Shown here one piece after another: positions 34,469-44,072 of a DNA stretch of 64,000 bases. The DNA is taken from positions 1-64,000 of the forward strand of contig JAOPGA020000901.1 of the NCBI GenBank assembly GCA_026419775.2. Reading direction: 5' to 3'. A program made the position numbers and the translations under genes. Position 1 is the first letter of the stretch, and each line of letters opens with the position of its first letter. Under the pieces are notes generated by a model, which worked only from the letters and a program-made list of their open reading frames with translations, searched no databases and was not told where the DNA came from. The stretch is from Acrasis kona (taxonomy: Eukaryota; Heterolobosea; Eutetramitea; Acrasida; Acrasidae).

Positions 34469-34860
34469 ATGTGTAAACACATCCTTAATGCACAAGTTTC
34501 CATAAGAGCCCCATGCTGCAAGCAGGTAAATTAATCCATAACAATAACAATGTTGACATATAGTGGTTTGATTGCTCCGAATGCCACGCAGAATCAGCAG
34601 ATCACCCATTAATGAAGGAACATGAAATGGCATTTGCCTGCAAAAAATGCAAGAAGTGTTTTAGGAAAGATACAAGAGAGTGGGATCCTGAAAGTGACAA
34701 TTTCTGCCCACATTGTGACAATTGTTTTGTGATTGAGGCAGTAACAAAAGAAGATCAAAAGAAGGGAAAGCTTGTATTAGAACTAGAACAAAGCCATGGA
34801 GTTAAAAGGAAAATTGAACTAAGTGCCGAAGAACTTGCCGAGCTTGAATCGATGATGTAA
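34469..34860 (+). CDS. CHY zinc finger protein
   Basis: Exon 1 34469-34525 and exon 2 34564-34860, 117 aa. The first exon supplies MCKHILNAQVSIRAPCC, and the second WFDCSECHAESADHPL, ACKKCKKCFRKD and FCPHCDNCFV. Together they make the CxH, CC, CxxC-H, CxxC and CxxC ligand set of the CHY zinc finger. It is a compact stand-alone form, like yeast Hot13, which assists thiol oxidation in the mitochondrial intermembrane space; the role here is inference. A charged C-terminal helix (SAEELAELESMM) follows. Its last 42 bases overlap the proposed coding end of the opposite-strand gene. Confidence 0.88.
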
Positions 34861-35368
34861 AATAAAAAAGTTATTTTGTAAGGTGTCGTCAACCAGACCT
34901 ATTACAACGTTATAAAAAAGAGAAATCATGTTGATATCCAAAGCATCAAAGAATATTTTCAGAATTTCAATAGTAACATAATCACAATTCGAGCATTTAA
35001 TGTAGTTTCCACTCTCGTTTTTAACACTTCCTTGTGTTTTTCTGCACAGAGATAGTGCATCATCATGAAATTCGCTGGGGATCACGTTTGTCATGGCGAA
35101 GTGAAATCTGTCAATTTGTTGGGCTTTCTCAATATGAATCGATATAAAGAGACAAGAAAACAGCTCGATTTCGAGAATAATATTGTGTAGGGCATTGTTT
35201 AAAAACATAATTATGTAATAAAATTGTTTTTGATAATCGAAGTTAAGCGGTGTGATATCGTACATTCTGTTTGGATGTTTTTTCAACGAGCTTCTGAATA
35301 AAAGTCTATTTGTTCAACTCCTATTGTTTAAATACTAGATATTGAATCAGTAGCTTTTGCAAAGTCAT
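34819..35368 (-). CDS. Unrecognised 168-aa protein, one stop-associated shift
   Basis: Exon 1 35368-35336 (MTLQKLLIQYL), a 42-nt GTATTT...TTCAG intron, then exon 2 from 35293. This gives KLVEKTSKQNVRYHTA up to TAA at 35245-35243. Skipping T continues NFDYQKQFYYIIMFLNNALH and then IEKAQQIDRFHFAMTNVI, to a stop at 34819. Total length is then divisible by three. A one-base over-call in the A6 run near 35280 would give the alternative join VEKHPNRMYDITPLNF, which reads equally well. Four cysteines occur (two in CSNCDY). No family recognised. Confidence 0.45.
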
Positions 35369-35484
35369 GTCCCGTAAGTTGTCAACAAATGCTATAGCTT
35401 TTGGATGGTCAATGAATATTGGTACAACATCTTTTTAAAATACAATAGTCAACTATTGTACAATTGTAAACTCTTTGTGAAAAC

Positions 35485-36489
35485 ATGACATTTTCTCCCT
35501 TCATCTCTTTCAACAGCACAGCAGTTAATCAAGTGACGCGGAAGATAAAACCACCAAAAATCTCAAATTTTCGTCCCAAAGCTGCATTATTCATCAACAA
35601 TAACAGAAAAATCAGACCGAAGAGATTGGATTGTGGTCTATTCCAGGGGAGAGGAAAAATGTTCGGCAACATGGTGAGTTTCGCTGAGAACAAAACCAGA
35701 CGCTCCTACGATCCGAATGTACACTTGGTTAAAGTATATAGCGAAGCTTTAGACGCAAGAATAAAAGTCAAAGCCACAACTGCAGCAATAAACAGTATTT
35801 CAAAGGCAGGTGGTCTAGATTCCTACTTGCTCAACACCAAGGAAAAAACTCTCGACTCCAAATTCGCTCTACTTTTAAAAGACGTAGTCAAAAAAGCAAT
35901 GGACAGGAACGAAAAACAAAAACAACGCGACGAAGAAATCGATTGGTATGCAAAACGGTTAGTAGAAGAGGCAGAGAATGACGAAAACCTTAAAAATTTA
36001 ATTTTGAACCCACACGATCCAACCATTCTAGACGACAAGGACATCTCACCAGAGGATATGGAACTACGTCTAAAGTTGGACAAGGCACGCAAAGAATCAG
36101 TTCAAGAAGATCAAGAATACTGGAAGCAAAGAGCCAGGCTCATCAAGGGACCCAGAGACACTAGACGTCACGGCAGATACGATCTCACCAAACCAAGAAT
36201 TCAATTACCCGAATACAAACTACCAAAAGAAAAGATACAACAGCTTCGTAGCGTGGATACTGTCAGATGGGATCTTGTACATAGAGGCGTACTCAAGTAC
36301 TCCAAGAAGACGGTAGGTGATGTAGAAAAAGCAAGTTCGAGCCAAAACACATTAAGCGACACAGCAACGCTCGGCACTGCAGAGAGCATGTTGGCTGCCA
36401 TAACCGGCAGAGGAGACCAACCAGGCAAGAAGATGAGTCCAAAAGAAAAGCACAATCACAAAAAAGAAAAGGCATACATCAAGAAATAA
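35485..36489 (+). CDS. MRPL28: Mitochondrial ribosomal protein L28
   Basis: Single exon, 334 aa. The bL28 core (GLFQGRGKMFGNMVSFAENK, then NVHLVKVYSEALDARIKVKA) lies at about residues 52-110. It is preceded by a basic presequence rich in Arg/Lys/Ser and lacking acids, as expected for mitochondrial import, and followed by a long charged C-terminal extension of about 200 residues. It is a large-subunit protein of the mitochondrial ribosome. The extension is much longer than in bacteria. The stop lies 1 base from the stop of the convergent WD40-pseudokinase gene. Confidence 0.9.
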   Translation: MTFSPFISFNSTAVNQVTRKIKPPKISNFRPKAALFINNNRKIRPKRLDCGLFQGRGKMFGNMVSFAENKTRRSYDPNVHLVKVYSEALDARIKVKATTAAINSISKAGGLDSYLLNTKEKTLDSKFALLLKDVVKKAMDRNEKQKQRDEEIDWYAKRLVEEAENDENLKNLILNPHDPTILDDKDISPEDMELRLKLDKARKESVQEDQEYWKQRARLIKGPRDTRRHGRYDLTKPRIQLPEYKLPKEKIQQLRSVDTVRWDLVHRGVLKYSKKTVGDVEKASSSQNTLSDTATLGTAESMLAAITGRGDQPGKKMSPKEKHNHKKEKAYIKK

Positions 36490-36490
36490 A

Positions 36491-39194
36491 CTACTTGTAT
36501 TTTTTGAACAATTCGTGTTGTAGTGCTTCGTTGATCGTAATTCTTTCTTGAGGTGCGAATCGTAACATTTTACGAATCAAATCAAACGCCAAATCGCTGC
36601 TATTCAATCGCTGCCTCAAGTAACTCTGATCGTGATCCGATCCCTCTGGTTCGCACGATTCGAATAATGCCCTGGCATCAGCGTCCAACGTGGAGTAGAA
36701 TGCATCCAGAGATTCTCTGCTGGGGCCCTCGATAAAAGCATCATTTGACGAATGTAATCCTCCACCTTGTTACCTGCCACCAACACTCTATCCTCCAGCG
36801 GCATCAACATCCAAGCCATCACGCATCCCATGCTCCACACGTCGCTACAAGTGCTGACCTGTTTCGCGAACAACTCTGGCGCAGCAAACACATTACCGCT
36901 CTCCTTCTTCTCGACGCCAGTCACGTTCTTCATGATTCCCAAATGAACCAACCTAGGTTCCGGCTGCACGTCGCTCCTGGTCAATAAAATGTTACCTGGT
37001 CTCAAATCGCGATGCACGAATCCAACGCCATGTAAATATTCCAAACATTGTAACAACATTTGAGCGTGCATGGCGACCAATGGCTCTCTGTTGGAATAAA
37101 AGTGCTCGTGATATTGATTCAAATTACATTTCATGTCCTCCATCACCACGAAACCATCTGCGAACGAACCATCCATCAAAGTGTTGAGCACCGGGACCAA
37201 GTATGGGTGTTTGAGCGGACGTGCGTTGATGAGCGCTGATACGGGTAGTGATTTGATGGCCACCGGTTGACCAGATTGCAAATCGATGGCCTTGAATACA
37301 CGTTGCGTTTGTTGATCGGCGCAACATAATAATCGATAACGAGGCGCCAACATGACATGGGGATCGATCACGTCCTGGTCAACCACGCTCATTCCCTCGA
37401 TCAATCTTCTGACCTGAACTCTTGCTTCCAAATCAATATTCCTCATATCTTGATCGTAACAATCCTTTGCGTTTTTGTAAGCCCTCGCACATTTTTGTAA
37501 TTGACGATTCTTTTCTCTATTTTTTTTATCCCTGCTCACTCTGTGTCTCTTTTCTAATTGTTCCAATTCGCGAGCATGTTTCAACTTGAGCTCCTCCAAT
37601 TCCTTTCTGTAGTTCAAATCAAATTCCAATTGTTCGTCCTTTTCGTTGGGCAAGAATGCATCGTACTTGTCAATGATTCCGATCCTTGATTCTGCCAAAC
37701 ATCTTTCTGCTTCGCTTCTGTTTTCTTGCACTCGTTCGAAAATTTGTTTCTTGTTTGCGTCGAGAGCTTGTTTGGCCATCATGTAATCTTTGCTTTCGAA
37801 TGCTTCTCTGATGCTGTTCATGATCAATTCCAACGATTTCCATTCCTTCTTGAAAGTATCGTATGGGTTCATGTCGTGATGTTTATTTCGCAACAAGTCA
37901 TTGACGAGCTCAGCGACGGATTGTTCGTCTAGTGATTTGTTTGGTTGGATGTGCATGTTTTTTCGAATCAAGGTGCGCGTGGCTTCGTCTAGCGAATCGA
38001 GAGCGGCGGAGAATAATTGTTTGGTCAGCGACACGTGTTGTCCGCAACAGCAGACTAGTACGTCCGCATCCACGTGGTGCCAGATGGAGGTGATGGAGTC
38101 GTTGAATAGTTTTAATTTGTAAATGTCCTTGATGGAACGACTGCTGCTGTCGCTCTTGATGCCTTTCCATAATGTTACTTCTCCTGATGCGTTGCCTGCG
38201 AATAGTAGGTCATTGTAGGAATGATACAACATGGAAGTGACGCCTGCTTGGACTGCGTGTTGTGCGGATTGTACGTCTTCTGCGAGATCCCAGACCCTCA
38301 TTACGTTGTTGTCGCTTGCAAAAGTAAGAAAATCTGTCCTAGAGAGCACGCTCATGGCTGTTCAGTGTGAGTGGTTGGATGTGGACAATCATTTACCTTG
38401 AACTGCATGCGGCTGTTCGTTTGGATTACCAATTTCAAGTATTTTTGTTTTTGACTTGCGATCGTACTGTCTAATGACTCCATCTCTGTGACCAACTGTG
38501 ATAACTCTTCTAAAGTCATCATACGCCAGAGCAGTGACTGGTGCCATCTTGACTCCAACTTTATTGAGCGCGTAAATGTATATTAGACGTTTACGGGATA
38601 ATGACCATAACCTGGTCGTTCCGTCCATTCCTCCCCTGTAATGACGGTGAGTCAAAATTAATACTTTTGTGGACTTACGTTAGGATTTTATCTGGCGAAA
38701 GTGCAATAATACAAGTCACTCCCAATGTGTGGGTGTCTCCATACAATTTGATTATGGGCTCCATTTTTGCCCTCTTTTCTAAAGTCTTCTCGTCACTAGT
38801 TTGTTGTTCGACAATCTTTGATTCTTCCTTTGGCTTAGCTCCTAGTATAAATTTGAGTCTTCCGGTGGAGGCCTATTATTTATATAGCGAGTGCGTAATA
38901 CATCAATCTTACGTGAAAAATACGAATGTATCCATCCTGATCACCAGTAATGATGTAGTTCAAATCAGCATTAAATGTAGCACAGAGATGTACTGCCGTC
39001 TCGTATCCCTGTGTTGGTAGTACTACCCAATTTCTTGTTTCCGTCTCAACGTTGAAGCTCTCGATTGTAGACTTGCAAACAGCTATAACCTCTTTATGGT
39101 GCGGTTGGTGGTAAGCGTATATGACTTGGTCGTCACACTTGAAATATTGGGTCGTCTTTGAACCTAATCCAATCAACGAAAACAATCTATGCAT
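36491..39194 (-). CDS. WD40-coiled-coil-pseudokinase protein, one indel
   Basis: Exons 39194-38913, 38872-38679, 38635-38397 and 38357-36491. The N-terminal half has WD40 repeats (ITGDQDGYIRIFH, TGGMDGTTRLWSL, VTVG-type GHRDGVIRQYD, FASDNNVMRVWDLA). A long basic/acidic coiled coil follows, and then a kinase-like domain. VAIKSLPV (Lys), FVHRDLRPGNILL (HRD) and FAAPELF (APE) are present, but DFG reads HLG, so the metal-binding Asp is missing and a glycine loop is not evident. The frame changes by -1 or +2 near 36734-36737 (a T4 run on the coding strand), after EDYIRQMMLL and before EGPSRESLDAFYSTLD. One added base gives 860 aa. The start ATG 39194 (MHRLFSLIGLG) is the first Met of the open frame. 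Probably a scaffold. Confidence 0.8.
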
Positions 39195-39299
39195 AAATGG
39201 ACTCCTGTGTTGTGTTCTCCGTTTTTTTTTACAATTAATGCAATTAGAACTTGTCAATCAAAATTTAGAATCAAACAACATAAATATGTGACAAGACAT

Positions 39300-40371
39300 T
39301 TATTTTGTGAATATTCCCTCTCTCATCATATCCATAACATAATGATGGGATACGATAGCACCCGCCGTAGTGATGAAATGGAATAACTGATGACTTGCAC
39401 CGAACATGTCAAATGTTTTTGGGAACCACCTCTCGGGTAGGTGAAATACTTTAATTATCAAACCTAAGCTTACAAAAATGTATGAAACACCAATATGACG
39501 TAAGTGCCGCCACCTTAAAGTTGATTCATGTTCGTGTTGATAGTTTGTAAGGAAAATGTAACGGTGTACCCAGCAGAATGCACTCATTCCGGCATGTACG
39601 CTAAAATATAAAGTCCTTTGCATGGTTAATCTATGCTTCACCATTTTCGGTATCCAAAGGTTAAGCGACACTAGAATCACAAAATTTATAGTAAGCCATA
39701 CACTTCTCCAATGGATCATAGATCTCATAGCAAGTGATATAGTGAGTGCATTGCCAACAAAGGTCATGAGGCAAATACCACGGAGGTCACATGCCAAGCA
39801 AAAATGATAGACGGATTCACTATGTGGACGATATGTGTGGTACCCAGCAGAGATTAGAAAGGTAACAACGGTTCCTAATAAGTTCAAAGAAAAAGCAATG
39901 CGTTCTTCGAGGCTAACATTTAACGCGCTCATCTCCTGCCACGCTGTCCACCATGCATATAGTAGATACAACGCTCCTAAAAGGTGGGACCAAATGTTAA
40001 CCACATCATTGTGTAGTGTAAGTACTGATTCTGTGCACTTCCTAAAGCAATCGACTGGCATCTTCCTGTACCCCGTTAAGAGGTATGGATTATCATCGTG
40101 AACTAGTGCGTGGAAGGTTGATGGATAAAACTTCTTTTTTTCCTCCGCTGATGATTTTATGGCGTGAAGGGGCGCTTTGATATCTTCAAGCTCTGGATAC
40201 GTACTAAAATATCGCAAAGGTGGAGATTGTTCGCCCTTTGACATCAGGTTTTCACTCGGTTGAGTTGTGTGCTCCTGTTTGAACAGCGGGGTTTGTAACC
40301 AATTATTATTCAATTTTTAACATGTCGCAGTTGACGGCAGTGACGTTGAATATTACCACCAAATAATACAT
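39300..40371 (-). CDS. PAQR / adiponectin-receptor-like 7TM protein
   Basis: The core is single-exon. It has seven hydrophobic helices with family motifs: TGYRKMPVDCFRKC, LTLHNDVVNIWSHLLGAL (the N-x-x-N-I-W-x-H signature), SAGYHTYRPHS, and a final HQLFHFITTAGAIVSHH that carries the conserved His pair. PAQR and hemolysin-III-type proteins are metal-dependent membrane hydrolases or receptors (ceramidase-like). Start choice: ATG 40244 (MSKGEQSPP, 314 aa) is safe. The frame stays open upstream to 40313, and an ATG at 40371 reaches it only if the T of TAA 40308-40306 is skipped (MYYLVVIFNVTAVN...MLKIE then NNWLQTP). That longer start is speculative. Confidence 0.9.
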
Positions 40372-40816
40372 GAATAAACGAAAATTTTGTCAATGTGATA
40401 AAATGAAGAACAAAAAATATCTGCGTTACACCTCTTTATATAATTACATAAACGCCTTTTCTACTTTGTTGTGCTGGTGATTATTTATTTCTTACAAAAT
40501 TCTTAAATATTCAATATATAATCATGCTGTAACGTTAGAGAATGTATGGCATTGTTCACATTGAATTGCAGCGGTGATGTTGGAGAAGTGACCGCTCAAA
40601 CGGTCTACAAGTGTAAACATCAACATCACTGTCAATATAACATAACGCACTACTGGACAAGCATCACATGACTGATCGATCAACTGATATAAGCGAACAA
40701 TATATCAATGTTTGTTTTTTACCAATAACTACCATACTTCATCTATAAGTTTAATCATCTCTGAATTTATTTTTAGTTATGCATGATATTTATGGCAAAG
40801 ACAAGAAACTATTATT
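40372..40816. other. Divergent promoter region, nothing recognised
   Basis: About 445 bases between the divergent PAQR and orphan genes, AT-rich. A GATCGATC-centred palindromic stretch lies at 40674-40690 (CTGATCGATCAACTGAT). No RNA gene or ORF is evident. Confidence 0.45.
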
Positions 40817-41770
40817 ATGCCATCACAAAAAAGTAAAAGTACAGATCATTACGTATCCAAGCACTCCGTAGTAGAGCAACCTCATATGAAACCCAGGAGA
40901 GGAAAGGGAAAGAAAGTAAAGGTTACTTCTGGCATACCTAAAAATGCTATGAAGCTCAAGCACGTCAGCGAACAACGCTATCTCAATGTACGCCTTTTGG
41001 ATACATTCCCACATGATGAGAGGTACAATTATGATAGCAAAGATAGGACCACTCTGCTATTGCACTATGCAATGTTAAGATCGACCATCTTAGTAGAAAG
41101 GGAGTCCTACATACTGGAAGGACGCAAGTTCATTAATCAAGTGTCTCCCCATCCCGAGAAAGTCAAAATGTTCTTTCTCAATGAAGATGGCAAGCGGTGC
41201 TATTTGTTGTGTGGTGGCCCATCCACTTCTGATCAATCCAGTGTGATTGAAGAGTTGACCGATTTGGAGAACTCCTGCTTTGATATGGCCCAGAGACTCT
41301 ATGTAGATATGCCCCGGCTCACCACGGATGAATTAAAAGCTCATCTACATTTGGTTCACACCGGTCGTAGCAAAAGCAAGGTTGCAAGTACTTGCGTAAC
41401 GTATTTGCAGATTAGCAAAAGTGGGGACAGATATGTTGTCTACACTGGCTGCTCCAAGGTACATAACACCGAGGCTAGGAACAACGCGAGCTCCACCACA
41501 CTGGGTCAATATGGTGGACTGTACAGTAAATTAACCCAAACGATGGAGCCACAGAATGCTATTCTTGGTAGCTTCATCATAGGAGTGCATCCTACCGAAG
41601 TGTTGGCCAGACTAGAGGAGATGCAGAATATCCATCATCTGGTATTATCGCGTTTGCAGGGACAACCTTTGATATTGATGAATAATAACAAGGTCTTGCC
41701 CATTCCAGGTCATGAATGTGTTATTTTGGTGGATGGACAACCTTTGATATTATGTGCAAAACAATGCTAA
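40817..41770 (+). CDS. Orphan 317-aa protein
   Basis: Single exon with ATG 40817. A basic N-terminal tail (MKPRRGKGKKVKV) is followed by a globular mixed region. A near-duplicate segment, LQGQPLILMNN and then VDGQPLILCAKQC, ends the protein. A motif VHNTEARNNAS with Cys residues nearby (ASTCVTYLQ, TGCSKVH) and a C-terminal CAKQC recall metal-binding or deaminase-like patterns, but spacing does not fit a family I know. The frame is intact for 950 bases, so it is probably a real gene. Function unknown. Confidence 0.65.
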   Translation: MPSQKSKSTDHYVSKHSVVEQPHMKPRRGKGKKVKVTSGIPKNAMKLKHVSEQRYLNVRLLDTFPHDERYNYDSKDRTTLLLHYAMLRSTILVERESYILEGRKFINQVSPHPEKVKMFFLNEDGKRCYLLCGGPSTSDQSSVIEELTDLENSCFDMAQRLYVDMPRLTTDELKAHLHLVHTGRSKSKVASTCVTYLQISKSGDRYVVYTGCSKVHNTEARNNASSTTLGQYGGLYSKLTQTMEPQNAILGSFIIGVHPTEVLARLEEMQNIHHLVLSRLQGQPLILMNNNKVLPIPGHECVILVDGQPLILCAKQC

Positions 41771-42324
41771 ATTTAGTTCAGGAGCATCAATCCTGTTTAA
41801 AGAACATTAAATTGTTCCCAAACTACATTGTAAAACGGTTAGTTGACCGTGTTGTACGGCTTACGTGCGCGAATGGCTGAGTGGAAAAGCACCAGTTTGA
41901 GGTGAAGAGCAGGGAAGAGCAGGTCAAGAGCTTTGATACACCTTTGTTGATGAACGAACGCACTAAAAAGCATCGAAGAGGGAACCAAATCATCTGATAA
42001 GCTAGCAACGAGAATGTGGAACTTTATTGTCAAACTCCAAAAGGAGAATAAATGAGCCGAAAATGACACAAACGTTTTATTGGATTAAATTTGAACCATT
42101 AGTGATTTGTGAATATAGAACTGATAGAAGATGTACATCTAGAGCAGTTAAATATGTATAGCCTGTCTATAAAAAAACACTCAGCATCTGCTATCCAAGT
42201 TTCGTTGTTTCATTAGGAGAATAGACCTCTGTATGGAGAGTATCCATACATGTTTAGTCTTCAAAGTCCCATTTAAAAGAAGTTGTTTTTTCGTGGTTGA
42301 TTGTAATAATGAAAAATTCAATAA
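41771..42324. other. Intergenic, nothing supported
   Basis: About 550 bases between the orphan gene and LSM8. The slightly GC-richer part (41850-42000) has no intact frame; reading it with repeated T-skips gives only short pieces (8-33 codons), as expected by chance. A tRNA-like start at 41869 lacks the T-arm and acceptor partner. Confidence 0.45.
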
Positions 42325-42687
42325 ATGGATGAGTTGGTGAACAGTACGTAATTTTATTCATTATGTTTAATTTTTGTAGAGACAGTGTCAGTCGTTACAA
42401 GTGACGGTAGAAATATGATGGGTATACTGCAGGGATTTGACCAAACTTCGAATATCATCTTAACTCAATGTACACAAAACGTTTATATACCGGGGCAACG
42501 TGAGCTAGAACAAATTCCTTTGGGATCGTATATTATTAGAGGAACATCAGTGTAAGTTATGCTTTCGAAGTTACAAAGTTAATTATCATTAAGAACGTTC
42601 ATAGGTGAGGTAGACCAAGAAAAGTTTTTAAGTTTAAAGATTGATCCAGCGCTTGCAGTGGGTATAAAGTCAATAAATAATCGATGA
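42325..42687 (+). CDS. LSM8: U6 snRNA-associated Sm-like protein LSm8
   Basis: Three small exons (42325-42343, 42380-42551, 42594-42687) encode 94 aa. The start MDELVNKTVSVVTSDGRNMM, then GILQGFDQTSNIILTQC, form Sm motif 1; PLGSYIIRGTSV and TFIGEVDQE form Sm motif 2. This is the LSm8 pattern rather than LSm1. LSm2-8 binds the 3' oligo-U of U6 snRNA in the nucleus. Both introns are under 45 nt and are required for the match. Confidence 0.95.
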
Positions 42688-42844
42688 ATAAACAAATCTT
42701 TATCAAAATGGACTGGACGAAATTTTGACAGGCACCAGATCTTGTCCATTGACTCTGCTGTTCTTCTGGACGTGACGATTTATTGTTTACTTGCTTTTTA
42801 TTCTCTTCTAATTTATAGCTCATGAATGCGTGATACAGCGCCAT
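42599..42844 (-). CDS. Small hypothetical ORF opposite LSM8 end
   Basis: ATG 42844 gives 81 codons. It starts MALYHAFMSYKLEENKKQ, hydrophilic and Gln/Ser-rich for about 45 residues, then hydrophobic (ILIKICLFIDYLL). The last third lies antisense to LSM8 exon 3, so either it ends earlier through an unseen intron (a GTAAAC donor occurs at codon 19) or it is spurious. No family recognised. Confidence 0.25.
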   Translation of the reverse strand: MALYHAFMSYKLEENKKQVNNKSSRPEEQQSQWTRSGACQNFVQSILIKICLFIDYLLTLYPLQALDQSLNLKTFLGLPHL

Positions 42845-42938
42845 TGATTTGAATAAATATCTGTTTAAATCCTCGTAAAAGTGTCATGAAAGACAATTAC
42901 TTTTTAGCCTCTTTTGTTGGAAAATTGTAAAAAAGTTG

Positions 42939-44072
42939 ATGTTGAAAAACAAACACTTGACGTACGGTAGTTCAATCACAATCGAACAAGATGGAAAACG
43001 GCTGTACGCATCCTCGGATGGTCGAATATTACTGAAACCGAAATCTCAAACCCTCAAAGGCGACGTGTTCATGTTACTGAGAGCCAATGCACCGAACTAT
43101 GGTTGTGCGACCAGAGCTATGTTCGTCGACCGGATATTATTGAAGTCAACAATACATAATAGGCTTGTAGTGGTCCGAAAGGGTCAAAGCCTGTCTTTGC
43201 TGGAACGAGAAATTCCCACGCATGAGGATTATTTGGAATGTCTTTTTGTCATTACATTGCAAGATCGTACAATAGGGCCAATTATCACGGATACAAATGA
43301 GTGTGTACATAATGTTTCTTTTTGTGGAATTTTGCAGCAAGCTTTTTTGAATACCCAAAATCAAGAAGTGAGAGTTGAAAAACCTCGACCTAACGACCCT
43401 GACACCTTGTTTTCTATTAGGCTAACTAGCCCATATGTTAATAATGCAAACGCAGTAAGGGAGTTGAAAAGATCTCCAGAACAGGGTAGAATGAACTTAC
43501 TTCAAAAAATAGTAGAGCATTGTATGCTGACTGGCCTTGAAATGTACGAGCTTATACCTTTATTCCAAGGAGACCAAAGATTTACTGCACTAGAAGTTAT
43601 CATGGGAGAACATGGTCAACGAAGGAGTCAGCAACTAAGAGGATATGATTTGGTGGACGTGCTCACACTTTTTGATACCGTCGAGGAGAGAATTGCGGTA
43701 ATGGATTACATGATTGAAAAATGCGAATATTGTATAAATGGGATGGAGTTGTGTCTCATCCTTCATCAGATACCTGATGAGGAAAATAAAAACATGGTGA
43801 TCAAAGTGTTATGCTTGAACAATCCTCAGTATTTTGTAATCCGTGGATATGAAATGATAGGTATCTTGAAGCAGTTTACGTCAGGGAAGCTCCAGGTGTT
43901 AGAGTTTTTTTGTAACGTACCAATTTTGGACAACCAACCAGACTTTGTTAGGCCGCAGACATTGGGGAAAAGATCGGAGGTGGATGCTTTGGTATTAGAA
44001 TGTAATTTAGACGAACAAAGTACGGCAAGGAAGTTGATTGAAGAATCGAAGCGCTTTATTATCATACATTAA
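42939..44072 (+). CDS. DUF4476-like protein
   Basis: Single exon, about 377 aa from ATG 42939 (MLKNKHLTYGSS). The N-terminal half is beta-rich (ITIEQDGKRLYASSDGRILL). The C-terminal half repeats a helical unit: MNLLQKIVEHCMLTGLEMYE, RIAVMDYMIEKCEYCINGME, LQVLEFFCNVPI. This is the pattern of the DUF4476 domain, whose function is not established. Its TAA (44070-44072) overlaps the stop of the convergent gene by two bases. Confidence 0.65.
   Translation: MLKNKHLTYGSSITIEQDGKRLYASSDGRILLKPKSQTLKGDVFMLLRANAPNYGCATRAMFVDRILLKSTIHNRLVVVRKGQSLSLLEREIPTHEDYLECLFVITLQDRTIGPIITDTNECVHNVSFCGILQQAFLNTQNQEVRVEKPRPNDPDTLFSIRLTSPYVNNANAVRELKRSPEQGRMNLLQKIVEHCMLTGLEMYELIPLFQGDQRFTALEVIMGEHGQRRSQQLRGYDLVDVLTLFDTVEERIAVMDYMIEKCEYCINGMELCLILHQIPDEENKNMVIKVLCLNNPQYFVIRGYEMIGILKQFTSGKLQVLEFFCNVPILDNQPDFVRPQTLGKRSEVDALVLECNLDEQSTARKLIEESKRFIIIH

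Noticed and set aside
41869-41945. tRNA-Ser/Leu-like 5' half (GCGCGAATGGCTGAGTGG)
   Set aside because: No matching acceptor 3' strand or T-arm follows at the expected distance.
41771-42180. Continuous protein-like string if every stop is skipped by +1
   Set aside because: Pieces are only 8-33 codons, as expected in noncoding DNA; skipping T always yields charged GAN/AAN codons, which makes such strings look deceptively protein-like.
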